In this document: piece after piece, positions 16,673 through 26,146 of the stretch
Layout: every line of letters begins with the position of its first letter
Position numbering within the stretch: position 1 is the stretch's first letter
Assembly (NCBI GenBank): GCA_028284345.1
Contig: JANQRY010000005.1
Location: 1-61,300 of the forward strand
Length of the DNA stretch: 61,300 nt
Direction of reading: 5' to 3'
Source of the DNA: Hyphococcus sp.
GTDB taxonomy: Bacteria; Pseudomonadota; Alphaproteobacteria; Caulobacterales; Parvularculaceae
The notes under the pieces: model-generated
What the model was told of the DNA's origin: nothing
Database searches by the model: none
The model's input: the letters and a program-made list of their open reading frames with translations, nothing else
Position numbers and translations under genes: made by a program

Positions 16673-17145
16673 GGGGCCCCTCGCTGCGACATGGAAATCT
16701 GCGCGCGAATGGCCTGCGGGTTGCCGGTCTCGCGGGCGATATCGGCCGTATCGACAACGATATTATATTCCGATTGCAAAAAGGCGAGCCACTGAAACAG
16801 CGCGTCCGGCGAGACCGAAGCAATATTGACGTCAACGGCGCGGTCGCCGCGGGCGTTGATGAAAACAATCGAAACGCCGGCGGCGCCCGCCGTTTGCGAC
16901 ACGATCGTGCGGGCCGGCCCCGCATTCGTCGCAGCGCCGGCGGAGGCCGCGGCGCCAAGGGGCGCGGCTTCGGCCACCAGTTCGTAAAGGCCGCGCGCGC
17001 TCGCCATGTCGCGGCGCTGATCTTCGCGCCAGGAAAGCGCCGGCGACAGGATAAGCTGCAGCGCAATAAAGACAGCGGCGAGCGCGCCGCCGATCATGAT
17101 CAGCAACTGTTCGCGACCGGAAAGACCTTGCCAGAACGCAACCAT
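16669..17145 (-). CDS. gspM: type II secretion system protein M
   Basis: 158 aa from ATG 17145. A start 30 nt earlier is possible but would overlap gspL by 31 nt. The chosen one overlaps its stop by one base (TGATG). Short cytoplasmic N-terminus, membrane helix LLIMIGGALAAVFIALQLIL, then a periplasmic ferredoxin-like domain. GspM partners GspL in the assembly platform that links the ATPase to the pseudopilus. Assignment rests on size, topology and position between gspL and gspN. Confidence 0.82.
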   Translation of the reverse strand: MVAFWQGLSGREQLLIMIGGALAAVFIALQLILSPALSWREDQRRDMASARGLYELVAEAAPLGAAASAGAATNAGPARTIVSQTAGAAGVSIVFINARGDRAVDVNIASVSPDALFQWLAFLQSEYNIVVDTADIARETGNPQAIRAQISMSQRGAP

Positions 17146-18329
17146 CAGATCGTCACCGTCATTTCGCCGACCCAATAGGCGCCGGATCGCCGGTAGCCGC
17201 CGGTTTCAGCCGACGTCGCGCCCATCGACGCCAGCGTTTGCTGAAACATCGAAATCTCGCCGTCGGACGTGCTTCTCACCGAAAACACAAACATGTTTCT
17301 CGTGCGGTCAAACCGTATGCGATCTATCGCGACATTTTCATGCTGCACAAGCGCCTTGCCGAGCGTGTCCGCGATCAACAGAAACGACGCGTCGCCGCCG
17401 GCGCCGAGAACGCCGCGGGCGTGGGTGCGAATATCCACATTGGCGGCGTTTGGAAACGCTTCGCGGTGAATGCGCGCCGCTTCGCTTTCATAATGGGCGG
17501 CGATGCGTGATGCGCGATAGCCGTCGGCGATGACGCCAACCATCCAGATGATCGCCAGCGACGCGGCGAGCAAGGACGGGCGGCGCCACCGCGCAATGTC
17601 GATGACGGTTTTGCGCGGTGCCCGGAATTCCCCTTGCAAGAGATTGATCGCGCGCCGTTCGCCAATCGCTTCGCCGGCGAGCTCGAATAGCGCCTTGTCG
17701 TCGCCGTCGCCCAGGCGCTCATATCGGGAATGATCGGAAAAGGAGCCGCCGCTCGCATAGACGCCGACTTTGGCGTCCGGGAGCGCGGCAAGCCGGTCGG
17801 CGAGAGCAACTTTTGCGATTTCAAGCTCAGCGGCGAAGGCGTGGGATCCGAAATCGGCCACAAGCCGGTTGGGCTCGGCAAACAGAACCGCCCGGTCTTC
17901 GCCGCCGCCGAGGCAGGCGTAATCGACCGTCAGATGATTGAGCGTCACGCCCTTTTCGCGGAACCGGTTCAACAGTGTATCGACGATCGTGCGATCGATG
18001 GCGAAAATCTGCGCAGCCGTTTCATCCCGTCGAACGGCCACATGGTGATCTTCGATGGGCGCGGCAAGTTCGTCTTCCAGTAACAGTTGCGCGGCGGAAA
18101 GGAGTTTGGACTGTTGCTTCGGCGGCGCGGGCAGGACGCGATAGGCCGCAATCTCGCCGGGAAGAATCGCGGCGACCGTTACGTCCTCGCGCGAAAAAAC
18201 CCGCATCGCCGACAAGGCGCCAAGATCGGCGGCGCGCCCGGAATCCGTAATCGCGCCGTCCGCATAGGTCGCCCACGGGATTGGAGCGTCCTCGTCCCGC
18301 CCGACCCTGATGATCACCATCTGGCTCAT
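17145..18329 (-). CDS. gspL: type II secretion system protein L
   Basis: 394 aa. N-terminal actin-like cytoplasmic domain (contains LPAPPKQQSKLLSAAQLLLEDELA and the LTVDYACLGGGEDRAVLF segment), a single membrane helix near residues 248-268 (LLAASLAIIWMVGVIADGY), then the periplasmic ferredoxin-like domain. GspL anchors the GspE ATPase to the inner membrane. The start overlaps the gspK stop by four bases. Confidence 0.88.
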   Translation of the reverse strand: MSQMVIIRVGRDEDAPIPWATYADGAITDSGRAADLGALSAMRVFSREDVTVAAILPGEIAAYRVLPAPPKQQSKLLSAAQLLLEDELAAPIEDHHVAVRRDETAAQIFAIDRTIVDTLLNRFREKGVTLNHLTVDYACLGGGEDRAVLFAEPNRLVADFGSHAFAAELEIAKVALADRLAALPDAKVGVYASGGSFSDHSRYERLGDGDDKALFELAGEAIGERRAINLLQGEFRAPRKTVIDIARWRRPSLLAASLAIIWMVGVIADGYRASRIAAHYESEAARIHREAFPNAANVDIRTHARGVLGAGGDASFLLIADTLGKALVQHENVAIDRIRFDRTRNMFVFSVRSTSDGEISMFQQTLASMGATSAETGGYRRSGAYWVGEMTVTI

Positions 18330-19318
18330 GCCTCGGATCCCAATATGCGCGATATCAGCCTAACATTGCCGCTGTCGGTTGCTGAAAAAAGCAGGCGGAC
18401 ATTCATGTCGATGTCATTCACCGTCGCCCCCGCGAGCGCCTCAACATATTGAGGCGAAACGGAGATTCGCGCCGAAAGTCCCTGCGTGTCAAAATCGTCA
18501 TCCTGAAAAGGCGGCAAGGCGAGAAACTGTTCGACGCTCGCCCACCCGCCCGGGGGGCGATTCTCCAGAAGGTCAGCGGCCGTCGACGGATCAAGACCGC
18601 CGCTCGCTGCGGCTGTCAACAGGGGCGCGTCTTCAGGCCGCAAAGCGTTAACGTTGAGGATCGCGCCGTCGCTCGACGGCAAGGCGCAAAGAAACGGGCT
18701 GACCGCGCTGTAAAGCGCGCCGGTGACGCCTTTCATGGCGCGCAGTTCGGAAACGGATGCGAGCGGCGCGCCCCCCGTTCGATAGGGCGTCGGCAGGCCG
18801 GCATAGAAGCTGTCCTCGGCGCCGCCGATTTCCTGCGCGCTGTCCGCATCGATCCAGTCTTTGACAACGCCGGCGAGCGTTTGTGCGTCGGCGTCGGACA
18901 AACCGACGCCGGTCAGCAATATGACGAACTCCGCGCCCGCACCGCCGGCGCTGTCGCCGCCGCCCTCATCGGCAAGACTGTTGAGATTAAAACAACGGCT
19001 TGCATCGGCGAAGATGATTGCGCCGGCGCCGTTCGTGAACGGAATATCGAGCTGTTGCGAGAACAGCGGATGGGCGCGGGTCAGCGGCGGACCGCCCCGG
19101 TCGGCGGCGCTCAGCGCTTCTGAAATCGCCGCTTTCGCGATGATCTCGGCGCTGGCCGCGCGCCACAGGAGTTCGCCGCGTATGGCCGCGCCCCCGCTTC
19201 GGCGCACGGACTGCGTTGTCGCCGCTACCAGCGCGAGCACAAGAAACGACAGCGTCGCCGCAAGAAGCAACACAATGATGAGCGCCGCGCCGCGCTGGCT
19301 CTTTTTTGCGCCGGTCAT
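18326..19318 (-). CDS. gspK: type II secretion system minor pseudopilin K
   Basis: 330 aa, the usual length. Short basic leader ending KKSQRG, then a hydrophobic N-terminal helix ALIIVLLLAATLSFLVLALV without Glu at +5, as is normal for GspK. The large globular domain contains the GspK helix-turn features DWIDADS and TPYRTGGAPLASVSELRAMKGV. GspK caps the pseudopilus tip with GspI and GspJ. Overlaps gspJ by four bases. Confidence 0.9.
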   Translation of the reverse strand: MTGAKKSQRGAALIIVLLLAATLSFLVLALVAATTQSVRRSGGAAIRGELLWRAASAEIIAKAAISEALSAADRGGPPLTRAHPLFSQQLDIPFTNGAGAIIFADASRCFNLNSLADEGGGDSAGGAGAEFVILLTGVGLSDADAQTLAGVVKDWIDADSAQEIGGAEDSFYAGLPTPYRTGGAPLASVSELRAMKGVTGALYSAVSPFLCALPSSDGAILNVNALRPEDAPLLTAAASGGLDPSTAADLLENRPPGGWASVEQFLALPPFQDDDFDTQGLSARISVSPQYVEALAGATVNDIDMNVRLLFSATDSGNVRLISRILGSEA

Positions 19319-19977
19319 GGCGCACTCCCGCCGCCGACGGCGCCGATCCAGAAGAGCTGTTCAATCTCGCCGAACTTTTCGGTCTGAAACCGCAGCCGCA
19401 GGGCCCGCGGCGCCGCGCCGGCGCCCGCCGGCCAGTCTTCGGACCAATCGAGCCCGCGGGAGGTTTCGCCGAGCAGAAAATCAAGCGTCACATTTTCAAC
19501 GCCCTGAAACAGCGCGCGGTCCCGTTCGGGCAATTCCCTTGTATCGTCGAGATAGGCCCGCGTGCGGCGCACGATGTCGTCGTCCTTCAGGATGTATTCC
19601 ACATATTGAAGCGTTGAGCGCGGCGTCGCCGCGTCGTAATTCGCCCATCCGCCCCGGACAAAGCCGACCAGCGGCGTTTCGCCGGCGACCGGCGTTCGCC
19701 CGGAAAAGCCGAGCCCGCCGATTATGGCGCCCGGATGAGGGTCGCCGAATTCGTCGCGCACGGTGCGATCAACGATCTGAATCAAGTCCTGTCGGATGAT
19801 GATGCGGGCGAGTTGCCATTCGCGCAGCGACGTATCGGTTTCCACAAGCTGTTCGCGCCCTTCTACGGCGAGACGCAGCACGTAGACGCCAACGCTCGAA
19901 ATCAGTGCAAAGACAAACAGCGCCACCAGCAATTCCGGCAGCGTCAGGCCCCGTTGTCGGCGCCGCCGCGCCGTCAT
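19315..19977 (-). CDS. gspJ: type II secretion system minor pseudopilin J
   Basis: 220 aa. Prepilin cleavage motif RQRG-LTLPELLVALFVFAL with Glu at +5 of the mature protein. Pro at +4 is a mild variation on the usual Leu/Ile. The rest is the GspJ beta domain (REWQLARIIIRQDLIQIVDRTVRDEFG). Forms the tip complex with GspI and GspK. Four-base overlaps at both ends. Confidence 0.9.
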   Translation of the reverse strand: MTARRRRQRGLTLPELLVALFVFALISSVGVYVLRLAVEGREQLVETDTSLREWQLARIIIRQDLIQIVDRTVRDEFGDPHPGAIIGGLGFSGRTPVAGETPLVGFVRGGWANYDAATPRSTLQYVEYILKDDDIVRRTRAYLDDTRELPERDRALFQGVENVTLDFLLGETSRGLDWSEDWPAGAGAAPRALRLRFQTEKFGEIEQLFWIGAVGGGSAP

Positions 19978-20354
19978 GATTTTTCCTTCAGCGCCGAGGC
20001 GCGCGACAACACCTGTTCGCTCCCGGCGCGACGGACCTCGTAGTCAATCATTACCGCGCGCTCGCCGATTTCGACGGTGACGCGGCGAAACGCAAATGGA
20101 CGCTCGGCGATTGTGACGGACCCTTCGGTTTCGCCCGCGGGCGGCGTTTCGCGGATCGCGAGATCATTCGTCAACAGATTGTCCGCGGCGATCGACGCCA
20201 GGAGTTTTTCCTCCGCCGTCAGCATATATTGCGCATTCTGTCCGACGAGGGTCAAAACGCTCAAGGCCAGCCCGGACAGGATCGCAAAGGCGACCAGCAC
20301 CTCGATCAGGGTCATGCCGCACTGTCGCCGGCGGTGAATGCGCGGCCGGCTCAT
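19974..20354 (-). CDS. gspI: type II secretion system minor pseudopilin I
   Basis: 126 aa, normal size. Leader ends CG before MTLIEVLVAFAILSGLALS, the type 3 prepilin signal with Glu at +5. The small C-terminal domain contains AADNLLTNDLAIRE and VEIGERAVMIDYEVRR. Initiates pseudopilus tip assembly. Four-base overlaps with gspH and gspJ. Confidence 0.9.
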   Translation of the reverse strand: MSRPRIHRRRQCGMTLIEVLVAFAILSGLALSVLTLVGQNAQYMLTAEEKLLASIAADNLLTNDLAIRETPPAGETEGSVTIAERPFAFRRVTVEIGERAVMIDYEVRRAGSEQVLSRASALKEKS

Positions 20355-20878
20355 TCGCGCGCCACCCGGATATCGCCGTTCTCGCCGCGCCGCACGGACC
20401 AGCTTTCGCGCCCGTCCCGGAACCGGATTTCAAAAGGCGGAGCGTCGCCAAAGGGATCGACAGCGACAATGACAGGCGCGTCGCGCTCGCGTCGCTCGCC
20501 GCGTTCGCCGGTGAGCGCGGATAAATTCGACTTCGGGACCTCTTCCATATCAACGGAAAGGGAAAGGCCGCGCGCCTCTTCGCCTTGCCGAAACGCCGTC
20601 CATTCGCGATCTTCAAGTTCCGCAATGCGCCAGTTTTCCTCCGTCACCTCAAGGCGATGAACGCCGCCGGCGACGATCGCATGATCGACCGAGGCGCGCA
20701 GGGCGTCGGCGAAATCGCCGGCGGCGGCGCGGGCCGCGCTTTGCCTTGGCGGCGCATTGATGATGACGATGGTCGCGGCAAGGGCGAGAATGGCCATCAC
20801 GACCAGCAATTCAATGAGCGTAAGGCCGGTTTGTCCGCTTACTGACGGAGGCGGCGTTATAGATTGTCGTCGGACCAA
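20351..20878 (-). CDS. gspH: type II secretion system minor pseudopilin H
   Basis: 175 aa. Prepilin motif TG-LTLIELLVVMAILALAATIV preceded by a 17-residue leader. The globular part contains AAAGDFADALRASVDHAIVAGG, typical of GspH (pseudopilin bridging the GspG shaft and the tip). The start overlaps the end of gspG by 22 nt. An internal start would cut the leader, so I keep this one. Confidence 0.88.
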   Translation of the reverse strand: MVRRQSITPPPSVSGQTGLTLIELLVVMAILALAATIVIINAPPRQSAARAAAGDFADALRASVDHAIVAGGVHRLEVTEENWRIAELEDREWTAFRQGEEARGLSLSVDMEEVPKSNLSALTGERGERRERDAPVIVAVDPFGDAPPFEIRFRDGRESWSVRRGENGDIRVARE

Positions 20879-21324
20879 TTGCCAATATCCGCATTGAGCC
20901 CCTCGCCGCCCGGTTCGCCGTCGGCGCCGAAGGAATAAATATCAACGACGCTGTTTTCCCCCGGGAAGCGGTATTGATAGGGGTTCCCCCACGGGTCGAG
21001 CGGCGCGCCCCCGCGCAGATACCCGCCGGGCCGGTAGTCGGATTTGCGCGCGGCGTCGGCCGGCACCGTAACAAGCGCGTCGAGCCCCTGCTGCGTCGAC
21101 GGATAATTGAACATGTCGAGGCGATACTGATCGAGCGCCGTTTCGATGGTCCGGATGTCGATTTCCGCTTTGCGCACCGCAGCACGGTCGCGTTCGGGCA
21201 GAATGTTGATGACGACGATTGCCGAAATGAGCGCTAGGATGGCAAGCACCACGAGCAATTCAATCAGGGTGACGCCGCGCTGACGGCGCCGCGCTATGCG
21301 CTGGGCAAGGTCGCTTTTCATCAT
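20857..21324 (-). CDS. gspG: type II secretion system major pseudopilin G
   Basis: 155 aa. Leader ends QRG, cleavage before VTLIELLVVLAILALISAIVV (Glu +5). Hallmarks of GspG are the YRLDMFNYPSTQQGLDALV segment, DPWGNPYQYRFPG, and the C-terminal Asp-rich loop DIYSFGADGEPGGEGLNADIGNW that binds calcium. Builds the pseudopilus shaft. Starts 16 nt after gspF. Confidence 0.93.
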   Translation of the reverse strand: MMKSDLAQRIARRRQRGVTLIELLVVLAILALISAIVVINILPERDRAAVRKAEIDIRTIETALDQYRLDMFNYPSTQQGLDALVTVPADAARKSDYRPGGYLRGGAPLDPWGNPYQYRFPGENSVVDIYSFGADGEPGGEGLNADIGNWSDDNL

Positions 21325-21340
21325 CTCATCGTTCCGTTCG

Positions 21341-22555
21341 TTAGCCGGCGGCGAGCCGGTTCAGTTGCAGCATGGGCAGCATGATCGAGACAACGATCAT
21401 CGCCACCACCCCGCCCATGAAGAAAATGATCGTCGGCTCAAGCAGGCGCAGGGTGACGTTGGACGCCGTGTCGAACTCCTCTTCGAGCTGTTCGGCCGCC
21501 TTATCCAGCAATTGCGGCAATTCGCCGGCGCGCTCGCCGGCGGCGACCATATGCATCATCATCGGCGGCAGGACGCCGGCGCGCTTGAAGGCGGCGGCGA
21601 GAGACGTCCCTTCCCGCACCTGCGTCACGGCGCCGTCGAGACGCTCGCGCATGAAGGCGTTCATGATCGTGCGCTTGGCGCCGGTAAGGCTGTCGAGCAG
21701 CGGCGCGCCGCCGGCGACCAGCGTCGCCAGGGTGCGCGCAAAGCGCGCGCCGTCGAGACCGCGCAGCAGTTTGCCGAGGACCGGCAGGCCCAGCACGATG
21801 CGGTCAACCTCGCGCTTGAAAGCGGGGTTGCGCATGCCCTGCCAGAAGGCGACCGCGCCAATCACGGCGGCGAGGAGCATGTATAATCCGTATGCGCCGA
21901 GAAACCCGGAAACGCCGATGACGATTTTGGTGACCAGGGGCAGTTCGGCGTCAAAGGCTTCGAATTGAGTCACGATGCGCGGGACGACCATGGTCATCAG
22001 GGCGGCGATGATGCCGCCGGCGAAGACGACAAGCGCCGCCGGATACATGAGCGAGCCGATCGCCTTTGAGCGCATGGACCGGTTTTTCTCCAGCATGGTC
22101 GCAAGCCGCGCCAGCACGGGCCCCAGATCGCCGGATGTTTCCCCGGCCGCCACGACGGCGCGATAAAGGTCCGGGAAGGACTTCGGATCTTCGCTAAGGG
22201 CGTCGGCGAACCGGCGTCCCTCCGTGACCCGTTCGCGAACGCCGAGAAGGCGCGCGCGAACGCGCTGATTGTCCGACTGCAGCGCAATCGCCCCGAGGGC
22301 CTCTTCAAGCGGCGTGCCGGCGCCCAACAGGACCGAAAGCTGACGCGTCACCGCCGGCAACTCGCTTTGACTGACGCGTGGCGCCCGCGGCTTGCGCCCG
22401 GCGAGCCCCGCCCCTTCGCTGGCGGCGCTGATCGAGACCGGCGTCAGTTTGAGACGGCGCAGCTCCATGCGCGCGCGGCGCGCCGTTTCCGCGGTGACCA
22501 CGCCGCGCTTTGAACGCCCGGCGCCGTCAAGCGCCTCATATTCAAAGGTCGGCAT
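21341..22555 (-). CDS. gspF: type II secretion system inner-membrane platform protein F
   Basis: 404 aa, the full family length. Begins PTFEYEALDGAGRSKRG, followed by two homologous cytoplasmic domains (ELPAVTRQLSVLLGAGTPLEEAL and FARTLATLVAGGAPLLDSLTGA), with three membrane segments and the C-terminal EPTIIFFMGGVVAMIVVSIMLPML helix. Polytopic core of the assembly platform. Overlaps gspE by 14 nt. Confidence 0.93.
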   Translation of the reverse strand: MPTFEYEALDGAGRSKRGVVTAETARRARMELRRLKLTPVSISAASEGAGLAGRKPRAPRVSQSELPAVTRQLSVLLGAGTPLEEALGAIALQSDNQRVRARLLGVRERVTEGRRFADALSEDPKSFPDLYRAVVAAGETSGDLGPVLARLATMLEKNRSMRSKAIGSLMYPAALVVFAGGIIAALMTMVVPRIVTQFEAFDAELPLVTKIVIGVSGFLGAYGLYMLLAAVIGAVAFWQGMRNPAFKREVDRIVLGLPVLGKLLRGLDGARFARTLATLVAGGAPLLDSLTGAKRTIMNAFMRERLDGAVTQVREGTSLAAAFKRAGVLPPMMMHMVAAGERAGELPQLLDKAAEQLEEEFDTASNVTLRLLEPTIIFFMGGVVAMIVVSIMLPMLQLNRLAAG

Positions 22556-24047
22556 CGTCGTCTTCCTGCCTTACGACCCGCAGGACTTCCTCAATCGACG
22601 TGGCGCCGTCGAGCACGTGGCGGAACCCGCATCGGGCCAGCGTGTCGTATTTGCGGAAAGCGTGGTCGGCGAGTTCCTGCTCCCCAGCGTCATTGTGAAT
22701 CATCCGGCGCATCTGTTCATCGACCAAAACGAGTTCGTAAACGCCGAGCCGGCCTTCATAGCCCGCGCCAGCGCAACGCCCGCATCCCTTGGCGCGGTAG
22801 ACCGTCGCCGTTTCGCCCTCGTCAAGTTCGAGCAGGCGCCGTTCCGCGCTGTCGGGCTCGTAAGGCTCCTTGCACGCCGGGCAAAGACGGCGAACGAGCC
22901 GCTGCGCAATGACGGCGGTGATGGTCGACGAAAGCAGGAACGGTTCGGCGCCCATGTCGCGCAGGCGGGTGACGGCGCCGACGGCGGAATTTGTGTGCAC
23001 GGTCGAAAGGACAAGATGGCCGGTGAGCGCAGCCTGAATGGCGATTTCCGCGGTTTCGACGTCGCGGATCTCCCCGACCATGACAATGTCCGGGTCCTGA
23101 CGAAGAATCGCGCGGAGGCCCGTGGCGAAGGTCATGCCGACCTTGGGGTTGATCTGTGTCTGGCCAACGCCGTCAACGGCGTATTCAACCGGGTCTTCGA
23201 CGGTGAGAATATTGCGGCTCGGATCATTGAGCTCGGTCAACGCGCCGTAGAGCGTCGTCGTCTTGCCCGAGCCGGTGGGACCCGTCACCAGAATAACGCC
23301 ATTGGGACGGGCGAGCGCCGTGCGAAAGCGGGCCAGCATGTCTTGCGGCATGCCGAGCGCATCAAGGCTGAGGCGCGCTTCGTCCTTGTCGAGAATACGC
23401 ATGACGACGCGTTCGCCGAAACGCGCCGGCAGGGTGGAAACGCGCACGTCCACGGTCTTGCCGCCAAGGGCGAGCGAGATACGCCCGTCCTGGGGCACGC
23501 GGCGCTCGGCGATGTCGAGACGCGCCATGACTTTGATGCGGCTGACGAGCGCCGCCGTCGCCCGCGCCGGCAACGACAGAACCTCGCGCAAAACGCCGTC
23601 GATCCTCAGGCGAACCGACAGATTGGCCTCGTAGGGTTCGACGTGAATGTCCGACGCTTTGAGTTTGACCGCCTCGGCGATGACGCGATTGATCAGCAGG
23701 ATCATCGGCGCGTCGTCTTCCGCATCGAGAAGGTCCGCCGTCGTCGGCAGACCCTCGGCGAGCGAGGCGAGGTCGCTGTCTTCGTCGCCAAGCGTTAAAT
23801 TGTCGGCGTCGATGCCTTGCGCCGAATAGATTTCGGAAAGGCGCCGTTCAAACGCCTCCCCCGGCATCTTTTCAATGGCGATGGGTTTGCCGACGACTCT
23901 GCGCGCTTCAATCAGCGCCCAGGGGTCCGGCTCGCCGCGGGCGCCGATCACCGCCGAGGCCGCATCGTCGTTCAGGACCACCAGGCCGCGTTCCTTGGCG
24001 AACGCATAGGTGAATCGAATATCAGCGCTTGGCTCAGCTTCGCTCAT
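22542..24047 (-). CDS. gspE: type II secretion ATPase E
   Basis: 501-aa cytoplasmic hexameric ATPase. Walker A GPTGSGKTTT, Asp box ILTVEDPVE, Walker B-type GEIRDVETAEIA, His box GHLVLSTVHTNSA, and the tetracysteine zinc site CPAC...CGRC near the C-terminus. It powers pseudopilus extension through GspL/GspF. The 74 nt before the start (to the end of gspD) is the longest gap inside the operon and could hold an internal promoter. Confidence 0.95.
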   Translation of the reverse strand: MSEAEPSADIRFTYAFAKERGLVVLNDDAASAVIGARGEPDPWALIEARRVVGKPIAIEKMPGEAFERRLSEIYSAQGIDADNLTLGDEDSDLASLAEGLPTTADLLDAEDDAPMILLINRVIAEAVKLKASDIHVEPYEANLSVRLRIDGVLREVLSLPARATAALVSRIKVMARLDIAERRVPQDGRISLALGGKTVDVRVSTLPARFGERVVMRILDKDEARLSLDALGMPQDMLARFRTALARPNGVILVTGPTGSGKTTTLYGALTELNDPSRNILTVEDPVEYAVDGVGQTQINPKVGMTFATGLRAILRQDPDIVMVGEIRDVETAEIAIQAALTGHLVLSTVHTNSAVGAVTRLRDMGAEPFLLSSTITAVIAQRLVRRLCPACKEPYEPDSAERRLLELDEGETATVYRAKGCGRCAGAGYEGRLGVYELVLVDEQMRRMIHNDAGEQELADHAFRKYDTLARCGFRHVLDGATSIEEVLRVVRQEDDDADL

Positions 24048-24121
24048 AACAGATCGGTCGGCTTCGACTCGTATTCGACGATTCCCGGGCTCTTATTCAG
24101 CTCAAATTCCGCTTTGGCGCG

Positions 24122-26146
24122 CTACTGATCGGCGAGGCCCGTCGCCTGCTCAATAAGGCGATCCATTTCGGATTTCGGCCGGTCAGAGCTCAAGAGTTCG
24201 CGGGCGCGAATATAATCCATTTTCTTCGATGTCGCCGAGCGCGCAGTGTCGCGGTCACGAAGAATTGTCGGCCGGATAAAGACCATCAGATTGCGCCGGT
24301 CGGTCGATTTCCCTTGCGTCTTGAAGAGATTGCCAAGGACCGGCACGTCGCCGAGCAAGGGCACCTGGGAGTCGAAATATTGTTCGGTCTGGTCGATCAG
24401 GCCGCCAAGGACAAGGACATCGCCATCGTCGATCAGCGCCTTGGTCTCGATCGTGCTCTTATTGGTGATGAGGTCGGTCGAGGAGGAAATAATCTGGCCG
24501 GCGACGGAAGAGGATTCCTGATTGATTTCGAGCGTCACCGTGTTGCCCTCGGTAATCCGCGGCGTGACTTCGAGAATGACGCCAACCTCTTCGCGCGAGA
24601 CGGTGCGGAAGGCGCCGCCGGAGAAATTGTCGCCCACCGCCTCGCCCGTGGTGATCGGGATTTCCTGACCGACGGACAACTTCGCAGGCTGATTGTCGAG
24701 CGTCAGCACGGACGGCAGCGACAGCACGCGGGACTCATCGTCTTCCTGCAACGCTGTCAGCACCGCGCCGAAGACGGACCCGTCGCTCAGCGCCCCGGCG
24801 CCGCCGAGCAGGAGACCATTGGTGCTCAAGAGCGACGAGATCGCAGAGTTGGCGAACTGGGCTGAAGGGCTTTCATCATCGTCATCGTCATCGCCGCCGC
24901 CGAATAGCGGGCTGTCGTTGAGCAGGAACGCGCCGGCGGAGGCGAGAATGTTCGGCTGGGCGCTTTGAAAGTTCGTCGCCGTAAACGGCACCCGACCGTT
25001 TTCCGATCCGTCGCCGGCGAGGAAGTATTGCAAGCCCAGTTCGCGCGCCGTGGTGTCGGAAACCTCGACGATAATCGCCTCGACCAGCACCTGCGCCCGC
25101 CGGCGGTCGAGCTGCGCGACAACGTCTTTCAAGGTCTGCTGGATGCCGGCGTCGCCGGAAATGATGATCGAATTGGTGGCGACATCGACGCTGATATTTG
25201 TTCGCGGCCCGAGGGAGACGGTCTGCCCGCCCTCGGCGTTGGGGTCCGGTTGCGCGCCCGCGATCTCCCGCAGGAGTTCGACCATTTCCTCGGCGTTTGC
25301 GTGTTTCAGCGTCACCACCGAGAGCCCGGCCTTGGTGGCGCCCACGCGGTCGAGTTCGGAAATCACCCTGGAGATCCGCGCCAGGGCCTGGGGCTCCGCG
25401 CGCACAAGAATGCTGTTCGAGGCTTCGACGGGAAGAACCTGTACCGACGCCCGTTGCCCGGCGTTTTCCTCGGAAATCTCTTTGGCGAGATCGTTAACGA
25501 TTCGCGCCGCCTCAACCGCAGACATATTTTGCAGCGGTATCGTCCTGAAAACAGTCGTATCTTTGTCGATGTTCTCAAGCACTTGGGCAAGGCGAGCGAC
25601 ATTGGCTGCGTCATCGACCAGGATAACCGCATTGCCGGTACGCACCGGCGATACGACGCCGCGCTCCGATACGATCTGGGTCAGCGTCGCCGCCGCTTCC
25701 CGGGCGTCGATATAGTTTAGGCGGACAATCTGCGTGACGTAATTGCCGCGCGCGGCTTCGCCCACGGGGCCGGCCGCCCGGGCGCCGTCCTGAATCGGGA
25801 TGATCTTGTAGCTATCGCCACTGATCGGCGCGGCCGTAAAGCCGCTAACCCGGAGCGCCGCCTGGAACAGCTCCCACGCCTCGTCGGGGCACAAGCCGCC
25901 ATTGGGGCCCGATTTGATCGTGACGGTTCCGTTGACGCGCGGATCGATGACGTATTTGTGCCCGGTGCGCGACGCGAACTCGGTAATAACGGCGCGGATA
26001 TCGGCTTCTTCAAAATTCACCGATCCAGCGCACGCCTCGTCCTGCGCCCATGCGCGCCCGGCCGAGATAGCAAGAACCGCGGCGAGCGCCGCGGCCGACT
26101 TCGTTAACGCGCGCCGACGGGCGCTTGTCATGAACGACGTCTTCAT
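24122..26146 (-). CDS. gspD: type II secretion outer-membrane secretin D
   Basis: 674 aa. Signal peptide at about 1-34 (ends RAWA-QDEAC). N0 domain (VNFEEADIRAVITEFASRTG), N1-N3 repeats (NYVTQIVRLNYIDAREAA, TTVFRTIPLQNMSAVEAAR, SVVTLKHANAEEMVELLREI), then the secretin beta-barrel with PSVLTLDNQPAKLSVGQEIP and the C-terminal GGLIDQ/VPLLGDVPVLGNLFK signature. An acidic run GGGDDDDDDESPS lies at the start of the secretin domain. No clear pilotin-binding S-domain is visible. Forms the outer-membrane exit channel. Four-base overlap with gspC. Confidence 0.95.
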   Translation of the reverse strand: MKTSFMTSARRRALTKSAAALAAVLAISAGRAWAQDEACAGSVNFEEADIRAVITEFASRTGHKYVIDPRVNGTVTIKSGPNGGLCPDEAWELFQAALRVSGFTAAPISGDSYKIIPIQDGARAAGPVGEAARGNYVTQIVRLNYIDAREAAATLTQIVSERGVVSPVRTGNAVILVDDAANVARLAQVLENIDKDTTVFRTIPLQNMSAVEAARIVNDLAKEISEENAGQRASVQVLPVEASNSILVRAEPQALARISRVISELDRVGATKAGLSVVTLKHANAEEMVELLREIAGAQPDPNAEGGQTVSLGPRTNISVDVATNSIIISGDAGIQQTLKDVVAQLDRRRAQVLVEAIIVEVSDTTARELGLQYFLAGDGSENGRVPFTATNFQSAQPNILASAGAFLLNDSPLFGGGDDDDDDESPSAQFANSAISSLLSTNGLLLGGAGALSDGSVFGAVLTALQEDDESRVLSLPSVLTLDNQPAKLSVGQEIPITTGEAVGDNFSGGAFRTVSREEVGVILEVTPRITEGNTVTLEINQESSSVAGQIISSSTDLITNKSTIETKALIDDGDVLVLGGLIDQTEQYFDSQVPLLGDVPVLGNLFKTQGKSTDRRNLMVFIRPTILRDRDTARSATSKKMDYIRARELLSSDRPKSEMDRLIEQATGLADQ

